Shown: in pieces, positions 11,232-29,197 of the stretch
How positions within the stretch are numbered: position 1 is the stretch's first letter
How the letters are laid out: every line of letters begins with the position of its first letter
DNA from: Ceratothoa steindachneri
Taxonomy: Eukaryota; Arthropoda; Malacostraca; Isopoda; Cymothoidae
Direction: 5' to 3'
DNA: 64,000 bases
Assembly: GCA_963969495.1 (NCBI GenBank)
Contig: OZ018323.1
Location: 81,292,919-81,356,918 of the forward strand
The notes under the pieces: generated by a model
The model's input: only the letters and a program-made list of their open reading frames with translations
What the model was told of the DNA's origin: nothing
The model's database searches: none
Translations under genes and position numbers: made by a program

Positions 11232-14200
11232 ATTAAATTGCTAGAAGCCTTTATCCGTGATGGCAAAGCAGCGAGATTAAATTGTTAGAACTCTTTATCC
11301 GTGATATCAGACATCAAAATTAAATTGTTAGAACCCTTTATCCGTAATTGCAGACATAAAAAATAAATTGTTATAACCCATTATCCATGATGGCAGACAT
11401 CAAGATTAAATTGTTAGAACCCATTATCCCTGATGGCAGACATCAAGATTATATTGTTAGAACCCTTTATCCGTGATGGCAGACATCAAGATTAAATTGT
11501 TAGAACCCTTTATTCGTGATGGCAGCCAACAAGATTAAATTGTAAGAACCGTTTATCCGTGATGGCAAAAAGCAAGATTAAATTGTTAGAACCATTTATC
11601 GGCGATGGTAGACAGCAAGATTAAATTGTTCGAAACCCTTTATCTGTTATGGCAGTCATCAAGATTAAATTGTTAAAACCATTTATCCGGGTAAATTGAT
11701 AGAACCCTCTATGCGTGAGGCAGACATCAAAATTAAATTGCTAGAACCCTTTATCCGTGATGGCAGACAGTAAGATTAAATTGCTAGAACCCTTTACCCG
11801 TGATGGCAGGCAGCAAGATTAAATTATTAGAACGCTTTATCGGGATGGTAGAGAGCAAGATTAACTTGTTAAAACCCTTTTCTGTGATGGCAGACATCAA
11901 AATCAAATTGTTAGAACCCTTTATCCGTGATGGCAGATAGAAAGATTAAATTGTTAGAACCCTTTATCCGTGATGACAGAGAGCAAGATTAAATTGTTAG
12001 AACCCTTTATCGGGATGGTAGAGAGCAAGATTAAATTATTAGAACCCTTTTCTGTGATGGCAGACATCAAGATCAAATTGTTAGAACCCTTTATCCGTGT
12101 AAATTGCTAGGACCCTTTATCCGTGATAGCAGACAGCAAGATTAAATTGTTAGAATCCTTTATTGGCGATGGTAGAGAGCAAAATTAAATTGTAAGAACC
12201 CTATTCCGTGATCGCAGGCAGCAATATTAAATTGTTAGAACCCTTTTCCGTTATAAAAGACGGCAAGATTAAATTGATACAACCCTTTATCCTTGATGGC
12301 AGTAAGCAAGATTAAATTGTTAGAACCTTATTATCCGTGATGGCAAAAAGCAGGATTTAATTGTTAGAACCCTTTATCCGTGCTCGCAGACAGCAAGATT
12401 AAATTATTAGAACCCTTTATCCGTGATAGGAGACAACAAGATTCAATTGTTAGAACCCTTTATCTGTGATGGCAGACAACAAGATTAAATTTTTAGAACC
12501 CTATATATGTGTAAATTGCTAGAACCCTTTATCCGTGATAGCAGACAGCAAGATTAAATTGTTAGAATCCTTTATTGGCGATGGTAGAGAGCAAAATTAA
12601 ATTGTTAGAACCCTTTATCCCTGATGGCATACAGTAAGATTACATTGCTAGAACCCTTTATTAGTGATGGCAGGCAGCAAGATTAAATTGTTAGAACCCT
12701 TTATCAGTGATGGTAGAAAGCAAGATTAAATTGCTAGAACCCTTTATTCGTGATGGCAGACAACAAGATTAAATTTTTAGAACCCTATATCCGTGTAAAT
12801 TGCTAGAACCCTTTATCCGTGATAGCAGGCAGCAAGATTAAATTGTTAGAATCCTTTATCCGTGATGACAGAGGGAAGGATTAAATTGTTAGAACCCTTT
12901 ATCCTTGATGGCAGAAAGCAAGATTAAATTGTTAGAACCTTTTATCCGTGATGGCAAACAGCAGGATCAAATTGTTAGAACCCTTTATCCGTGCTCGCAG
13001 ACAGCAAGATTAAATTATTAAAATTATTTATCCGCGATAGCAGACAACAAGATTAAATTGTTAGAACCTTTTATCCGTGATGGCAGACAGCAAGATTAAA
13101 TTGTTAGAACCCTTCATCCATGATGACAGACATCAAGATTAAATTGTTATAACCCTTTATCAGTGATAGCACACATCAAGATTAAATTGCTAGAACCCTT
13201 TATCCGTGATGGCAGACAGCAAGATTAAATTGTTAGAACCATTTATTGGCGATGGTAGAGAGCAATATTAAATTGTTAGAACCCTTTATCCGTGATAGCA
13301 GGCAGCAAGATTAAATTGTTAGAATCTTTATCGGCGATGGTAGAGTGCAAAATTAAATTGTTAGAACCCTTTATCCGTGATAGCAGACAACAAGATTAAA
13401 TTGTTAGAACCCTTTATCCGTGATGACAAAGGGAAGGATTAAATTGTTAGAACCCTTTATCCTTGATGGCAGAAAGCAAGATTAAATTGTTAGAACCTTT
13501 TATCCGTGATGGCAAACAGCAGGATTAAATTGTTAGAACCCTCTATCCGTGCTCGCAGACAGCAAGATTAAATTATTACAACCCTTTATCAGCAATAGCA
13601 GACAACAAGATTAAATTTTTAGAACCTTTTATCCGTGATAGCAGACAGCAAGATTAAATTGTTCGACCCCTTCATCCGTGATGACAGACATCAAGATTAA
13701 ATTTTTATAACCCTTTATCAGTGATAGCACACATCAAGATTAAATTGCTATAACCCTTTATCCGTGATGGCAGACAGCAAGATTAAATTGTTAGAACCAT
13801 TTATTAGCGATGGTAGAGAGCAATATTGAATTGTTAGAACCCTTTATCCGTGATGGCAGATAGCAAGATTACATTTTTAGAACTCTTTATCCGTGATGGC
13901 AGACAGCAAGATTAAATTGTTAGAACCCTTTATCCGTGATGCCAGATATCAAGATTAAATTGTTAGAACCCTTTATCCCTGATGGCATACAGTAAGATCA
14001 CATTGCTAGAACCCTTTATTAGTGATGGCAGACAGCAAGATTAAATTGTTAGACCCCTTTATCCGTGATGGTAGAGAGCAAGATTAAATTTTTATAATCC
14101 TTTATCCGTGAAGGCAGATAGCAAGATTAAATTGTTAGAACCCTTTATCTGTGATGGCAGACATCAAGATTAAATTGTTAGAACCCTTTATCAGTTTAAA

Positions 14201-16223
14201 TTGTTAGAACCCTTTGTCTGTGGTGGCAGACTGCAAGATTAAATTGTTAGAACTCTTTATCGGCGATGGTAGAGAGCAAGATTAAATTGTTAGAACCCCT
14301 TTCCCTGATGCCAGGCAGCAAGATTAAATTGTTAGAACCTATTATCTGTGATGGCATGCAGCAAGATTAAATTGTTAGGACCCTTTATCAGTGATGGCAG
14401 CTAACAAGATTAAATTGTTAGAACTCTTTATCCGTGATGGCAGACAGCAAGATTAAATTGTTAGAACTCTTTATCGTGATGGTAGAGAGCAAGATTAGAT
14501 TGTCAGAACCCTTTATCCATGTAAATTGCTAAAAACCTTTTATCCGTGATGGCAGACAGCAAGATTAAATTGTTAGAACCCTTTATCTTCGATGGTAGAG
14601 AGCAAGATTAAATTGTTAGAACCCTTTATCCATGATAGCAGACATCAAGATTAAATTGTTAGAACCCTTCATCTGTGATGGCAGCCAACAAGATGAAATT
14701 GCAAGAACCGTTTATCCGTGATGGCAGACAGCAAGATTAAATTGCTAGAACCCTTTATCGGCAATAGTAGACATCAAGATTAAATTGTATAAACTCTTTA
14801 GATGTGATAGACACACGTCTATATTAAATTGCTAGAACCCTTTATCCGTGATGGCAGACAGCAAGATTAAATTGTTAGAACCATTTATTGGCGATGGTAG
14901 AGAGCAATATTAAATTGTTAGAACCCTTTATCCGTGATTGCAGATAGCAAGATTATATTTTTAGAACTCTTTATCTATGATGGCAGACATCGAGAATAAA
15001 TTGTTAGAACCCTTTATCCGTGATGGCAGACAGTAAGATTACATTGCTAGACCTCTTTATCCGTGATGGCAGACAGCAGGATTAAATTGTTAGAACCCTT
15101 TATCGGTGATAGTAGAGAGCAAGATTAAATTGTTAGAACCCTCTATCCGTGATGGTAGAGAGCAAGATCAAATTGTTAGAACCTATATCCTGATGGCAGA
15201 TAGCAAGATTGAATTGTTAGAACTGTTTATCCGTGATGGTAGAGAACAAGATTAAATTGTTAGAATCCTTAATCCGTGATGGCAGATAGCAAGATTAAAT
15301 TGTTGGAATCCTCTATCTGTGATGGCAGACATCAAGATTAAATTGTTAGAACCCTTTATTCATGTAAATTGCTAGAACCCTTTATCTGTTGTGGTAGACA
15401 GCAAGATTAAATTGTTAGAACCCTTTATCGGCGATGGTAGAGAGCAAGATTAAATTGTTAGAACCCTTTTCCGTGATGGCAGACAGCAATATTATATTGT
15501 TAGAACCTTTTATCAGCGATGGCAGACAACAGGATTAAATTGTTAGAACCCTTTATCCGTGATCGCAGACAACAAGATTAAATGATTAGAACCCTTTATC
15601 CGTGATGGCATACAGCAAGATTAAATTGCTAGGACCCTTTATCAGTGATGGCAGCCAACAAAATTAAATTGTTAGAACTCTTTATCCGTGATGGCAGACA
15701 GCAAGATTAAATTGTTAGATCTCTTTATCGGGATGGTAGAGAGCAAGATTAAATTGTTAGAACCCTTTACCCGTGTAAATTGCTAGAACCCTTTATCCGT
15801 GATGGCAGACATCAAGATTAATTTTTAGAACCCTTTTTCGGCGATGGTAGATAGCAAGATTAAATTGTCAGAACCCTTTATCCGTGATGGCAGACAGCAA
15901 GATTAAATTGTTAGAACCCTTTATCGGCGATGGTAGACAGCAAGATTAAATTGTTAGAACCCTTTATCGGTGATGGTAGACAGCTAGATTAAATTGTTAC
16001 AGCCGTTTATCTGTGATGGCTGACGGCAAGATTAAATTGTTAGAACCCTTTATCGGTGATGGTAGACAGTCAGATTAAATTGTTAGAACCCTTTATCCGT
16101 GATGGCAGACAGCAAGATTAAATTGTTAGAACCCTTTTTCGGCGAGGGTAGACAGCCAGATTAAATTGTTAGAGCCCTTTATCCGTGATGGCAGACGGCA
16201 AGATTAAATTGTTAGAACCCTTT
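11232..16223. repeat. 43-bp satellite array, about 116 units
   Basis: Nearly 5 kb of head-to-tail copies of a 43-bp unit: GATTAAATTGTTAGAACCC, then TTTATCCGTG, then ATGGCAGACAGCAA. A second variant has TTTATCGGCG and ATGGTAGAGAGCAA in the last part. At least eight shortened 26-bp units lack 17 bp and read ATCCGTG-TAAATTGCTAG (near 11,690, 12,095, 12,505, 12,790, 14,195, 14,515, 15,360 and 15,772). A block starting near 12,864 recurs near 13,422, a shift of 558 bp or 13 units. There is no open frame and no unique spacer. It was probably made by unequal exchange. Confidence 0.97.
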
Positions 16224-17280
16224 AAACAGTAATCACGAGGAGAGATATTAAATCTTTTTGAGAGCAATACCCACCTACCCTTGGCATGTTTCGCCAAAGA
16301 AAAGACGGAGGTTGGGAAGTTCTTTCACACCCTCCATATTTTGCACCATTGGCTTATCACCGCAGCAGTATCAGGATAGGAAGAGTTGTCACGATATGGA
16401 GGTGGAAGTGAATATGAAGGCTTAAATTTCATTTAAACCAACAGATTATTTTAACTTACGCATCTACCAGCTAACTAAGCGTTAGGGTAGCGTTCTATAT
16501 TTTTGTGATAAATACATGATTAAAGTTAATATTTAATCATATTTTCCTTTAAACTATTTTTTTAACTGGGAAAATTTCGGGATTTTTTTTTCGTCTAAAA
16601 AAAATGTTTGTATGTAAAAGATAGCTTTATGGGGTGATTTATTTTCAGGAATTTAAGAGTATATTTTAAGTTTAGAATTTTTTCAAAACGAAAAGAATTG
16701 CTAATTGTGAAGTTCAGAAAAAGTGAGAAAATTAATTAAAATTAAGGCATGGCAATTTTATTTTTTCTTTCATATATTCGATGGTTTTATCGAAGTTCTT
16801 TTTAAAATAGATTTTCCATTTTAATCTTTAGCCGGAGGAAATAGCAAGTGGCCATTAAAACCCAGTAAACCAAAATGAAATTATTAAACCAAATTTAGAT
16901 GGGACAAAAAAGAGCTATGGGGATCATTTTTTTAGGTATTTCTAAAAAAATCGAATAAAAGGGGTTTTTTTGCCCTTATAGGCCTAGAAAACCAGGCAAT
17001 GGCTTCGCTACTAAGATTAAAATTTAAAATCTAAAAAAAAGCAGCCATGGTTAAATTTTTATAAATTTTCGGAACTTCACCAATTATAATAATTTTAAAA
17101 CGGAACTCTAAACAAATATAGTTATAGAAGAAGATATATAAAAAATAAATTTTCTGAACTTCACCATTTGTAATTCTTTGGGTTTTAAAAAAATCACAAA
17201 ATTTCGATACTTATATTTATTTCTGAACTTCACCATTTTGTTTTTTGATATTATAAAAGAATTATTAGAAATAAATTATA
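16224..17280. other. AT-rich intergenic DNA, no gene seen
   Basis: Strongly AT-rich with many A and T runs. The phrase GAACTTCACCA followed by TTTGTAATT-like sequence recurs near 17,070, 17,155 and 17,225. This suggests weak local duplication; no coding signal was found. Confidence 0.5.
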
Positions 17281-17520
17281 GAGTTAGTGAAATGTACTTC
17301 TTCTTCTCGGCTTTTCTTAACACGGGATCGCTGTTCTTGATGAGTCGTTTCCAAAGGTTTCTGTTTAGCTCGGTAAAAGACTCATCCATTAGGGTTTTGG
17401 CAGAGATTTTACGGACGGATGCTCTTTCTGACTCCAACCCCACTTATTTATCCGGGCTTGAGGCCAGCACCGAGTTGGGCTGGGTTGCCCTCCCCATGGC
17501 TAGGTAACAAAGTTAGGATG
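17281..17520 (-). other. Possible remnant of a LINE-type open frame
   Basis: The - strand holds a stop-free stretch with ISAKTLMDESFTELNRNLWK and KNSDPVLRKAEKKK, of protein-like composition. The neighbouring phrase AAGCCCGGATAAATAAG resembles LINE 5' regions of this type. There is no catalytic motif, so the family is uncertain. Confidence 0.2.
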
Positions 17521-18994
17521 ATGGTCCTATAATTTCATGGGGAGGATCAATTCAAGCTCTTGAAAATCTCTTCTATGATTGCTGCTTCGAAAAATCGAGT
17601 CGAATTCGCAGCCGGAAATTTTCCCTAATTCCTTAATTCTCAGTTGATGTTTATCTTCTATAACACTATTTTACGAAAGCAATATTTTACAGGGACGGAA
17701 TGAAAGGAAAGAATGAAGGGGTGCAATCCCCCCAAAGACTAAGGATCGGAAGATTTTCCTCTCTTTTCTGGTCATCTTTGTGATCAGCAACCTTGAATGA
17801 TGTGGTTTGAAGGGCTGGCGAAGATTAGGGCTCGTCCCCCAATGCTCTACACGAGTAGTATCACGGCTGCTGAAGGAGCACATCCCTAATGGAATTAGCC
17901 ATTGTATCGAAGCTGCTACTGGTGTTATTACCATCTTGACAGAAGTCCTCAATATAAAATGTATCACCGCGATAAACGACAATTTAAAAATAAATTTAGG
18001 TCGTTAAACGAAAGGGTCCTAAAAAAAGTGAAGTAACCCTAATCAAAATAATTACCCCTCATCCCTAACCCTATATTTTAAGAACGGGATTTTTTACATA
18101 TGTACTGGAAACCTTTTAATTTTTTAGACGGAAATCCCGTTGCCAGAATCAGATAAGCCGTAGGCCACATACCGAAGGTCTACATGCGAAGCGCAAGCTC
18201 TTCCTGTAAGGAGGAGTGGCGAAGCCACTCACTCCTCTTGTCTTTTTCGATAAAAGAGTCAATTATTTAAAAAAAACAATAAAAATCGCACGTGGGAAAT
18301 TAGGTCGATATTGATTGATTGATTATAGATTGTTTAAGGGCTACGCAACTTCAATCAAGAGTTATTGTCACCCGTCAGAAGGAACGAGGAGAGTCTAAGC
18401 TGGGGCCGGATGGAGCGCTGAGTCCCGTCAGCACGGCGGCCAGGATGGTAAATCGCCGCGCCCTTTACGGGAAATTGGGTCGAGAATGAAAGGTTCTGTC
18501 ATAAGACGACTGAACTACAATAACCACTTAGGAATTTGGGGAGAGGGCCTGTAGAACGTTTGTAGAACAAGTCATTAAAAGATCCGTGAATACGAACTAG
18601 AAGACTGCTTAAATTGCATTACCAAATTGATAAGAAAATGAGTACGTACAATAGAGCACTTAGGAATTTATAGATAAGAACGAACATTTTTGTGATCTCT
18701 TTCGTGCGATCTTTCACGCGTGATCATTGTCATCACGCATCGTCACACTTTCACAGTTAATTTCATCCTTAAGTCGCTCTCCCCCTTTCGAAAGCTAAAT
18801 TCAATTTTCCATTAAAAGATGAATTTTTCTCAAAGGAGGGGGGGGGGTAAGGAAGTTTGAACTTCGTACACTTGAGTCTCACGCCTTTTCGGTCCACACT
18901 CTCCCATTGAGGGTTAAGTGTGCCTCTCCGCTAGCTATATAAATATTACATATAATTTTTGATGGCTGTTATTCGTTCTGGACTTTATCACTAG
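17521..18994. other. Intergenic DNA, nothing recognised
   Basis: No supported gene. Small inverted phrases occur near 18,215-18,240 (GGAGTGGCGAAGCCACTCACTCC), and a G-run near 18,836. Open frames on opposite strands near 17.7-18.0 kb have no recognisable domain. Confidence 0.4.
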
Positions 18995-19318
18995 TATCTT
19001 AGTACATATTGAGCATTCATCTTTAGTAGATCGCAAGCATGATTCCTGATTCCAATCGAACATCCCCCTTAGTACATATCAAAAATACATCCTTAGTACA
19101 TCTCAAACATCCTCCTTAGTATATCTCAAGCATGTCACCTCAGTACATCTCAAAATGCCTTTTAGTACATCCCAAGCATGCCTCTATAGTATTTCTAAGG
19201 CAAACTTCCTTAGTACATCTCAAGAACGTCTTATTAATACAACTCAAGCATGTATTCTTTGTACATTTTAAGGCTGTCTCCTTAGTACATCTCAATCATA
19301 TATCTTATTACACTTTGT
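18995..19318. repeat. 23-bp minisatellite B, segment 1
   Basis: Units of the form CTTAGTACATCTCAAGCATG plus CCT recur at ~23 bp. The same unit resumes at 20,614, so the 1.3-kb stretch between is an insertion. Confidence 0.85.
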
Positions 19319-20603
<1,285 letters not shown>

Positions 20604-20613
20604 TACACTTTGT

Positions 20614-21195
20614 CATACTTTGACACACCTCAAGCATGACTACTTAGTATATCTCAAGCATGTCTTTTTAGTACATCTTAAGCATAACTTTTAGTATATC
20701 TTAAGCATCTAAAGTATGCCTTCATACATTTCAAGGATGCTTTTTTATTACAACTATTAGTAAATCTCAAAGATACATTGTCTTCACAACTCAAGCATAA
20801 CTCCCTAGTACATATCAAAAATAGCTTTTTAGTACAACGCAAAGATGCCTCCTTAGTATAACTTAAGCATAACTCTTTAGTATTTCTCAAGCACGTCTTC
20901 TTAATACATCTTAAGCATGCCTACATAGTACATCTCAAACATGTCTCCTTTGTACATATCACGCATGTTCCATTCGTACATCTCAAGCCTGCATCTTTAG
21001 TACATTTCAAGCACACCTCCTCAGTATATGTTAAGCATGCCTTCGTAATACATCTCAGGGATGTGTCCTTATTACATCTTAAGATTGCCTCCTTAGTACA
21101 TCCTCATTATGCCTCTTCAGTTCATCTCAACCATGCCTCTTTAGTACATCTCAAAATGCCTCTTAATACATATCAAGTATGCCTCCTTAGTATCT
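20614..21195. repeat. 23-bp minisatellite B, segment 2
   Basis: Continuation of the CTTAGTACATCTCAAGCATG unit for about 580 bp, with diverged copies. Confidence 0.85.
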
Positions 21196-23250
21196 TGCAA
21201 GAACCTCAAAAGGATGGGTTGAGAAGCGGAAACTAGTAAAATATCCCAACTCCTAATCGTTATTAAGCCAAGAATGGAGAAAGATTGCTTAGGACTTACT
21301 CCGAAAGATGTTATTCAACCAGAACTTACCACATAAGTAATTCACTCTTATTTTCTGTTGCATGAGGGGCTCATGAAAGCTATAAGACATAGATGCCATT
21401 TGTTCGTACTGTAAAATTCCCCATGGAAATGTCACGGTGTACTTAAATGATCTGAAACAATTAAACTTAGGAACCACATATTTGCCTCTGTCAAACTCAT
21501 AGTCATGACTGTAGCTCTATCAGATTCTCTCCACCCCACTCCACCCCGTCTCTCGTTAGGAATTTGTACTTTTTAGCGTTCTGTGCGTCCTCATATAAAT
21601 ATTCGAAACACCTGGGGTCGTTTGATATCCATTAATTTCGTACCTGTGAAGTCGTACTTTTGAGTACCTATCTCTTCACACTTGGTGCCTGAGATTTTAA
21701 TTGTACCGCCCTCCCCACCAAGATATTTAGGGTAGATGGATAGGGGCCACCATCTTTCCCTTGGCCAGGAAGGATCTTCCCGCTAGGATAAGTAAACTGA
21801 GATAAAGATCAACATGACAATCACTAGTGATCCCGAGGGCACCAGGGGCCGATCCTCTTTTTTAGGGAAGTATTTATGTTTTTGACAACAACCCGCCAAC
21901 CATCGTCACCCCGGGTGAGGGGACCCGTTCTGCGTCAGGGTGTGTGAATACAACTACTCAAGCCTTAGAAAAGAGAAGAGATTGTGTGTTTTGTTGTGAA
22001 TACGGGAAAGGAAAGACAGCGATGGTGTGCTAGGCTATTTGTGTGATGGTCTACAAAGGGTTGATAAGGTTTGCTTTTCATTGTTCCTTATGTTTGTTTT
22101 AAATTATTGTTATGCCTTTATCCCCCTCCCCCTCTCTTCATTCTTGCCATTTAAAATCTTATTTCATTATTTTCATTATTTCGTTGTATTCATGTGTTTT
22201 TATTCCTTTTGCCATCCTTCTAACTTCAACTCCTTTTGGGTTAACACGTTCTCGGTTGGATTACACGTCGACAGTTTTGACTGAAATAATATATTGAAGA
22301 GATTCTTTTTCCGTGTGTTCTTTCTCCCAAGTTGGGTAAAAAGCCACCCTTTTTCTTTCTCCTCCTTAATTTAAAAATGATTTTTTATCTTTATTTTTCT
22401 TTATTCTCTGTCGTCTTCCGCATTTTTTGATGATTAGCTTAGAGACTGATCAGTGAGTGCGAAATTTCCTTTTATTGCAATACGTAAATGATTTCCAAAA
22501 GTCATTTCTTCTTCACGGATTAGTAAATATTGTTCTATTACCAACACTCACCCCCCTGCTATAATAATGAGAGTTGGGGGGGCGTTACTCCTTTCAAAAT
22601 TAGTAGACTTATGCATCCGCATGTGTGTGAATGTATACACGTGTATTGGTGTCAATCTACTTCCAAATTCCCACCTCCTTCCTCAAATTCCACGCTCCGA
22701 ATATTGGTCAATATTGCAGATCTTTGTTCTAGCGACTCGAAACATATTCTCGTCTCTCATTTATTCTTGTGATTGCTGATGAATCGGTTGCAGAATCTCG
22801 CATTCTCACATCGTGTTAAAACCCAAATCGCCGACGGTCTTCGTGTAAGAAGCGTTAATAAAGCGATTCATTTAGGTTTGATGCTTGTTTAAGACACGTT
22901 GGAAACACGGAGAACGAATTGAAGATTTGTTTGAGATGTGCTTCACCTATTAACGGATGCTAGTTAATGATGATTTTAAAAGTTACTGGTTTGTGTTGGT
23001 GTTGTACACGTGATAAAAAAGACGAGTTTTAAGTTAAAAGTTAAAATGTTTACGCCAGTTTAAAGACGTGCAAAAGACTTTTTGAAGGTATACAAGGTAA
23101 TTAAAAACTGAGTATTGGGTTATTAATTATTTGTGCGAACCTCCATCGTAGAGGATAATGCACACATTTGCACTTTTTACAATCCCAAATGATGAAATAG
23201 CATGATGGAGGGATAGATCTAATATGCCAAGGAGTGGCACAAGATTTCAT
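21196..23250. other. Intergenic DNA, nothing recognised
   Basis: About 2 kb with no recognisable gene, RNA or element. T-rich frames at 22.0-22.3 kb are low-complexity. Confidence 0.4.
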
Positions 23251-23305
23251 GTGACTAATACTCGAACCCTAGAGAATAAATACTGATGCGCTAAGTTACC
23301 GATTG
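23251..23305 (-). repeat. Possible tRNA-derived SINE head
   Basis: The - strand reads an A-box-like TAACTTAGCGCATCAGTA and, about 15 bp further on, a B-box-like GGGTTCGAGTATTAG. This spacing is too short for a normal tRNA, and the box 3' ends deviate from consensus. At best it is a decayed SINE. Confidence 0.25.
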
Positions 23306-23940
23306 ATTAATAATGATGCGTGGATCATTTTTTTTTTAATTTAAACCAAACTATTGACATTAATACTATTCTTAGCTGATATACTGGTTACTAGTCACTT
23401 GTCATGTTAAAAAGAAACGAGACTACCAAAGTTGTGTGAAAGGAAACTTTCGATCTTACTAAATAGCGCAGTGATTATCGCTATTAATTTGAGTACTAGT
23501 ATGGTGCCTGTTCTTGTAAACCCCTTGTATAATGTCAGTTTCTTAGCAACCTCTTTCGCACTTCACTGCAGTCTTAGTGGCCCATCGCAAAATATCGCTG
23601 TTTGCGTCGGGATCCCATCGTCGTGTATCGGATCGGAGTGGTGTGGGTTGAAAGAGTGGTGCACCCCCCTGTACAGAGCATTTCGAGTATTCTACACCGG
23701 TTGGTCTAACTCACACACTTTATCACTTCACCCTCGTTTACCATTTTTCAACCTCTTTCCATACAATTGTTGGGAGATGCTGCCGTTGCTTTTCATTACC
23801 GGTATTTTCACATCATCAAATGTGACATCACATTTAATTACAGCAAGACGCCGCAAGTGTTACCTCACTTTCTCGCGCTACAATCGACACAACTCAACTT
23901 TTCTACGGGAAACCGAGTTGGGGACCGATGATCTCCCGAT
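23306..23940. other. Intergenic DNA, nothing recognised
   Basis: The left half of a 245-codon open frame lies here, but it has no recognisable domain and runs into a tandem repeat, so it is not taken as a gene. Confidence 0.4.
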
Positions 23941-24470
23941 TCATGCGACACATAGCCACCCTATTTACGGACCTATGATTTTCCTATTTATGGGATATAT
24001 ATCCACCCTATTTATGGGACATATGACAACCCTATTTATGGCACCTATGATCATCTTTATTTATATGACCTACGATCACCTTATTTATGGACCTATGATT
24101 TTCCTATTTATGGGATATATATCTACCCTATTTATAGGATATATGATCATCCTATTTATGGACCTATGATTTTCCAATTTATGGGATATATATCCACCCT
24201 ATTTATGGGACATATGATCACCCTATTTATGGTAGCTATTATCACCCTATTTATGAGAGCTTTGATTGCCCCATTTATGAGATTTATGTCACCCTAATTG
24301 TGGGAACTAGAACACCCTATTTATGAGAACTAAGATGGTCTTATTTATGGTACCTGTGACCTCCCTATTTATGGTAAGTATACTGACCCATTTATGGCAA
24401 TATACTGATCCTATTTATGGGACCTATGATGTCTCGATTTATGACAACTATGAGGACCCTATATACGCCA
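23941..24470. repeat. ~21-24-bp tandem repeat (CCCTATTTATGGGACCTATG-like)
   Basis: Variants of CCCTATTTATGG plus ACCTATGATCA or ATATATATCCA recur through about 530 bp. The repeat keeps a frame open on the + strand. Confidence 0.85.
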
Positions 24471-24825
24471 GCCTACATATAGACTTGAAATGTTAGGTAT
24501 ATACTAATCCAAATTTTGAACCTATTTTGGTCTATACTAGAATATACTAGTCTAGAAGCTTGAAACTATTTGGTTCTAGGAGAGTATATACTAGTATATA
24601 AAGTATTTGAGTCTAGAAAAGTAAGTATTAGCCTATAAACCTGAAATTATTTGGGTAAATACTAGTATATACGTCTATAAACTTTAAACTATTTGGTTTA
24701 TACTATTATATACTATTTTAGAAACTTGAATCTTTTGCCGTTTATACTAGAATATACTAGTCTATAAACTTAAACCTATATGCATCTATACTAGTATATA
24801 CTAGTTCATAAACTTGAAGGTATCC
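24471..24825. repeat. ~45-60-bp tandem repeat (TATACTAGTCTATAAACTTG-like)
   Basis: Phrases TATACTAG, TCTATAAACTTGAA and ACTATTTGG repeat in order about six times with length variation. Confidence 0.75.
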
Positions 24826-28430
<3,605 letters not shown>

Positions 28431-28640
28431 TTTTTTTACTTGGTGTTTGCTTATTTCTTATTTAGGATTTTGACTTGATGCTTGCTTATTTCTTATTTGT
28501 TGTTTTTACTTGGTGCCTGCTTATTTTTTTTCTGTTTTTACTTGGTGCCTGCTTGGTGCCTGTTTTTACTTTATGCTTATTTATTTCCTATTTGTTATTT
28601 TTACTTGGTTCTTATTTGTTATTCTTATTGAGTCTCCTTT
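28431..28640. repeat. T-rich tandem repeat
   Basis: About five copies of TTTTTACTTGGTGCCTGC plus TTATTTCTTATTTGTTG, with unit lengths from about 20 to 40 bp. Confidence 0.75.
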
Positions 28641-29142
28641 CCTGGTGTTTGTGCACAGTTTGAATGCAGTATTTGACTCGATGACTTTGCGATGAATAAA
28701 TAGTACTCGATGGTGCATTAATGTATAATGTCAAGTTTTGTTGTATACATAGATTAAGGTTTTTGCGCGGAGAATTCTTGTTGCGATTAGTTTTTATTCG
28801 CAACCATCCTCCATTTTACTAGTTAAAGAATACACAAGGGAGGTGGGTATAAAATAACAATTCGTGATTAGAGGCTGAAGTGCAATTCAAGAGTAGGAAC
28901 TCGGCGGACTTCGTCATTGCTCTTGTGACATCGTAATTGAAGGCTGCGTTCTCTAAAGGTTACCGCAAGGTCAGGAGGAACTCCTATTTGATTTTTTGGG
29001 TCTATATGATAGATGACATTCTTGGTGCCTGTTGGATCAAACACTTCTTCTATATCACTAGGTTTTTAGGTAATGAATTCCAGTTTGTACAGAAGAGGGA
29101 ACCGAAAGGGCACAATACGGAAGGGGTAGGTGAAGAAAGAAA

Positions 29143-29145
<3 letters not shown>

Positions 29146-29193
<48 letters not shown>
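29146..29193. repeat. (TA)n microsatellite
   Basis: Pure TA, 50 bp from the PLE-type terminal hairpin on its right. Confidence 0.98.

Positions 29194-29197
<4 letters not shown>

Noticed and set aside
11232..16223. CRISPR array
   Set aside because: Repeats are directly adjacent with no unique spacers, are strongly diverged, and lie in animal DNA. It is a satellite.
11224..16230. Telomeric or centromeric array
   Set aside because: The unit is not a TTAGG-type telomere repeat, and there is no independent evidence of centromere function.
23432..24169. 245-codon open frame as a gene
   Set aside because: Its C-terminal third is the ~22-bp tandem repeat (FMGYISTLFMG-like), the rest has no domain, and there is no conserved motif or codon pattern.
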